A DNA stretch of 64,000 nucleotides from Geoalkalibacter halelectricus (GTDB lineage Bacteria; Desulfobacterota; Desulfuromonadia; Desulfuromonadales; Geoalkalibacteraceae): the NCBI RefSeq assembly GCF_025263685.1, contig NZ_CP092109.1, forward strand, positions 124,001 to 188,000, read 5' to 3'. Position numbers and translations under genes: made by a program. Below are positions 62,919 to 64,000 of this stretch, piece by piece. The notes beneath the pieces were generated by a model. It saw nothing but the letters and a program-made list of their open reading frames with translations. It had not been told where the DNA came from and ran no database searches. Within the stretch, counting starts at the first letter, position 1, and the number at the start of each line of letters is the position of its first letter.

Positions 62919-64000
62919 ATGGAGCCGCGTCCCTGCCAAAAAGCCGTCATTTACCTGATTTTTGTTCTCTCAGGCTTCTGCGCCCTGGTCTTCGAGGTGC
63001 TGTGGAGCAAGTACCTCGCCCTGACCTTCGGCACCACCATCGGGGCGGTCAGCATCGTCACCGCCACCTTCATGGCGGGCCTGGCCCTGGGCAGCTACAT
63101 CTTCGGTCGCTACACCGTCGACCACGACGCCAATCCGCTGCGCCTCTACGCCTGGCTCGAGGTCGGCGTCGCCGTGACCGCCCTGCTCTTCGCCCCGACC
63201 CTGGTCATGGTCGAACGCATCTACGTTTTCTGGACACATATCCTGCCCCAGGCGCCCTGGCTCACCACCAGCGTCAACATCCTGTTCTGCGCCATGCTAT
63301 TGTTACCGCCGACCATATTCATGGGCGGAACCCTGCCCGTCATGTGTCGGCTGTTCGCCCGCAGAAAGTGCGGCGGGCAGATCGGCCGCCTCTACGCCCT
63401 CAACACCCTGGGCGCGACCCTGGGCGCCTTCGCCGCCGCCTTCATGCTGATCCCGGCTCTGGGTCTGTCGCGCACCGGCTATCTGGCCGTGGCCCTCAAT
63501 CTGGCGATAGCCGGCGGCGCCTTTATCCTCTCGCGCCGTTGTGCCGCCGCCCCCGGCGAAAAACCCGCGACGCCGCGCCACCGCGACTGGTTCCCGGACC
63601 CCAGGACGCACCGGCCGGTGCTCATCGCGGTGGGACTGGTGGGCTTTTTCACTCTGGCTTACCAGATTCTCTGGACGCGGGTGCTGATGCTGTTTCTCGG
63701 CAACACCGTCTATGCCTTCGCCCTGATGCTCTCCACCTACCTGGTCGGGGTTGCCCTGGGTGCCGCCCTCTATGCGCGCCTGGTTCATCCGGCCCTGAAC
63801 GAGCGGCGCCTGTTCTGCCTGCTGACCCTGCTCATCGGTCTGGTGGTGCTGGCGAGCGCTCCCTTCTACGATCAACTGGCCCTGGTATTCCAATTCGCCC
63901 ACGATGCTTCAGGGGATCGCTGGTGGCATCTGTCCCTGCTCTCCTATCTCATCGTGTTCGCCGTGCTGGGCCTGCCGACCCTGCTCTCCGGGGCGCTGAT
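62919..64000 (+). CDS. spermidine-synthase-like membrane protein, N-terminal part (runs off the window)
   Basis: The frame stays open from ATG 62919 (GGAG 7 nt upstream) to the window end, 360 codons. At least eight predicted membrane helices are visible (VIYLIFVLSGFCALVFEVLW, TATFMAGLALGSYIFGRY, GFFTLAYQILWTRVLMLFLG). The GFCALVFEVLWSKYLALTFG start and FMGGTLPVMCRLF segment are typical of the MFS-like domain fused to spermidine-synthase-type Rossmann domains. The methyltransferase-like part would lie beyond 64000 and cannot be judged. A second member of the family heading the beta-helix operon lies 8.6 kb away. Confidence 0.82.
   Translation, partial: MEPRPCQKAVIYLIFVLSGFCALVFEVLWSKYLALTFGTTIGAVSIVTATFMAGLALGSYIFGRYTVDHDANPLRLYAWLEVGVAVTALLFAPTLVMVERIYVFWTHILPQAPWLTTSVNILFCAMLLLPPTIFMGGTLPVMCRLFARRKCGGQIGRLYALNTLGATLGAFAAAFMLIPALGLSRTGYLAVALNLAIAGGAFILSRRCAAAPGEKPATPRHRDWFPDPRTHRPVLIAVGLVGFFTLAYQILWTRVLMLFLGNTVYAFALMLSTYLVGVALGAALYARLVHPALNERRLFCLLTLLIGLVVLASAPFYDQLALVFQFAHDASGDRWWHLSLLSYLIVFAVLGLPTLLSGAL

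Overview
This window looks like a chromosome segment of a GC-rich (roughly 60-65% by eye), Gram-negative, metal- or mineral-respiring bacterium of the Desulfuromonadales/Geobacterales type. The inference rests on three things. There are two enormous multihaem c-type cytochromes that carry the CxxxxCH...CXXCH pattern typical of Geobacter-like genomes. The order recO-glyQ-glyS-ppdK is present. There are also many lipoproteins and outer-membrane proteins. No rRNA, tRNA, CRISPR array, transposase or phage gene was recognised.

Layout. 1-5 kb: the end of an RND efflux adaptor, a complete RND pump, a ChaN-PDZ lipoprotein and a small DUF3024-like gene. 5.5-6.5 kb: class II aldolase. 6.9-13.6 kb: a tight four-gene operon of TonB-dependent receptor, YfiR-like periplasmic protein, CHASE8-containing hybrid histidine kinase and a second TonB-dependent receptor. 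13.6-28.1 kb: mostly housekeeping genes (rhomboid protease, FAH-family hydrolase, endonuclease V, zinc-ribbon protein, ppdK, glyS, glyQ, recO, a small secreted protein, mgtE, a ResB-like cytochrome biogenesis protein and a lipoprotein).

28.2-44.8 kb is occupied by two tandem paralogous cytochromes of about 2,720 residues each. Each has 34 CXXCH motifs plus five wider-spaced candidate haem motifs, split into two haem blocks by a spacer of about 680 residues made of FN3/Ig-like and other beta domains without haem motifs. 45.2-54.3 kb is a seven-gene minus-strand operon. It begins with a membrane-embedded spermidine-synthase-like protein and continues with three alternating pairs of a secreted carboxypeptidase-regulatory-like (beta-sandwich) protein and a NosD-like right-handed beta-helix protein. 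54.5-64 kb adds an FG-GAP/ASPIC-UnbV beta-propeller protein. A divergent plus-strand run follows: an ethylbenzene-dehydrogenase-type haem lipoprotein, another carboxypeptidase-regulatory-like lipoprotein, a HEAT-repeat lipoprotein, a NapH/NosR-like polyferredoxin, a TPR-like lipoprotein, a mono-haem cytochrome c lipoprotein and the start of a second spermidine-synthase-like membrane protein.

Working hypothesis (inference): the 26-64 kb region encodes an extracytoplasmic electron-transfer apparatus. ResB would serve haem ligation. The NapH-like polyferredoxin, the EB_dh protein and the mono-haem cytochrome would move electrons through membrane and periplasm. The giant cytochromes would act at or beyond the outer membrane, and the beta-helix and beta-sandwich proteins would be surface or assembly partners. 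I know of no named system with this arrangement. Intergenic DNA also holds several families of long palindromic dispersed repeats.
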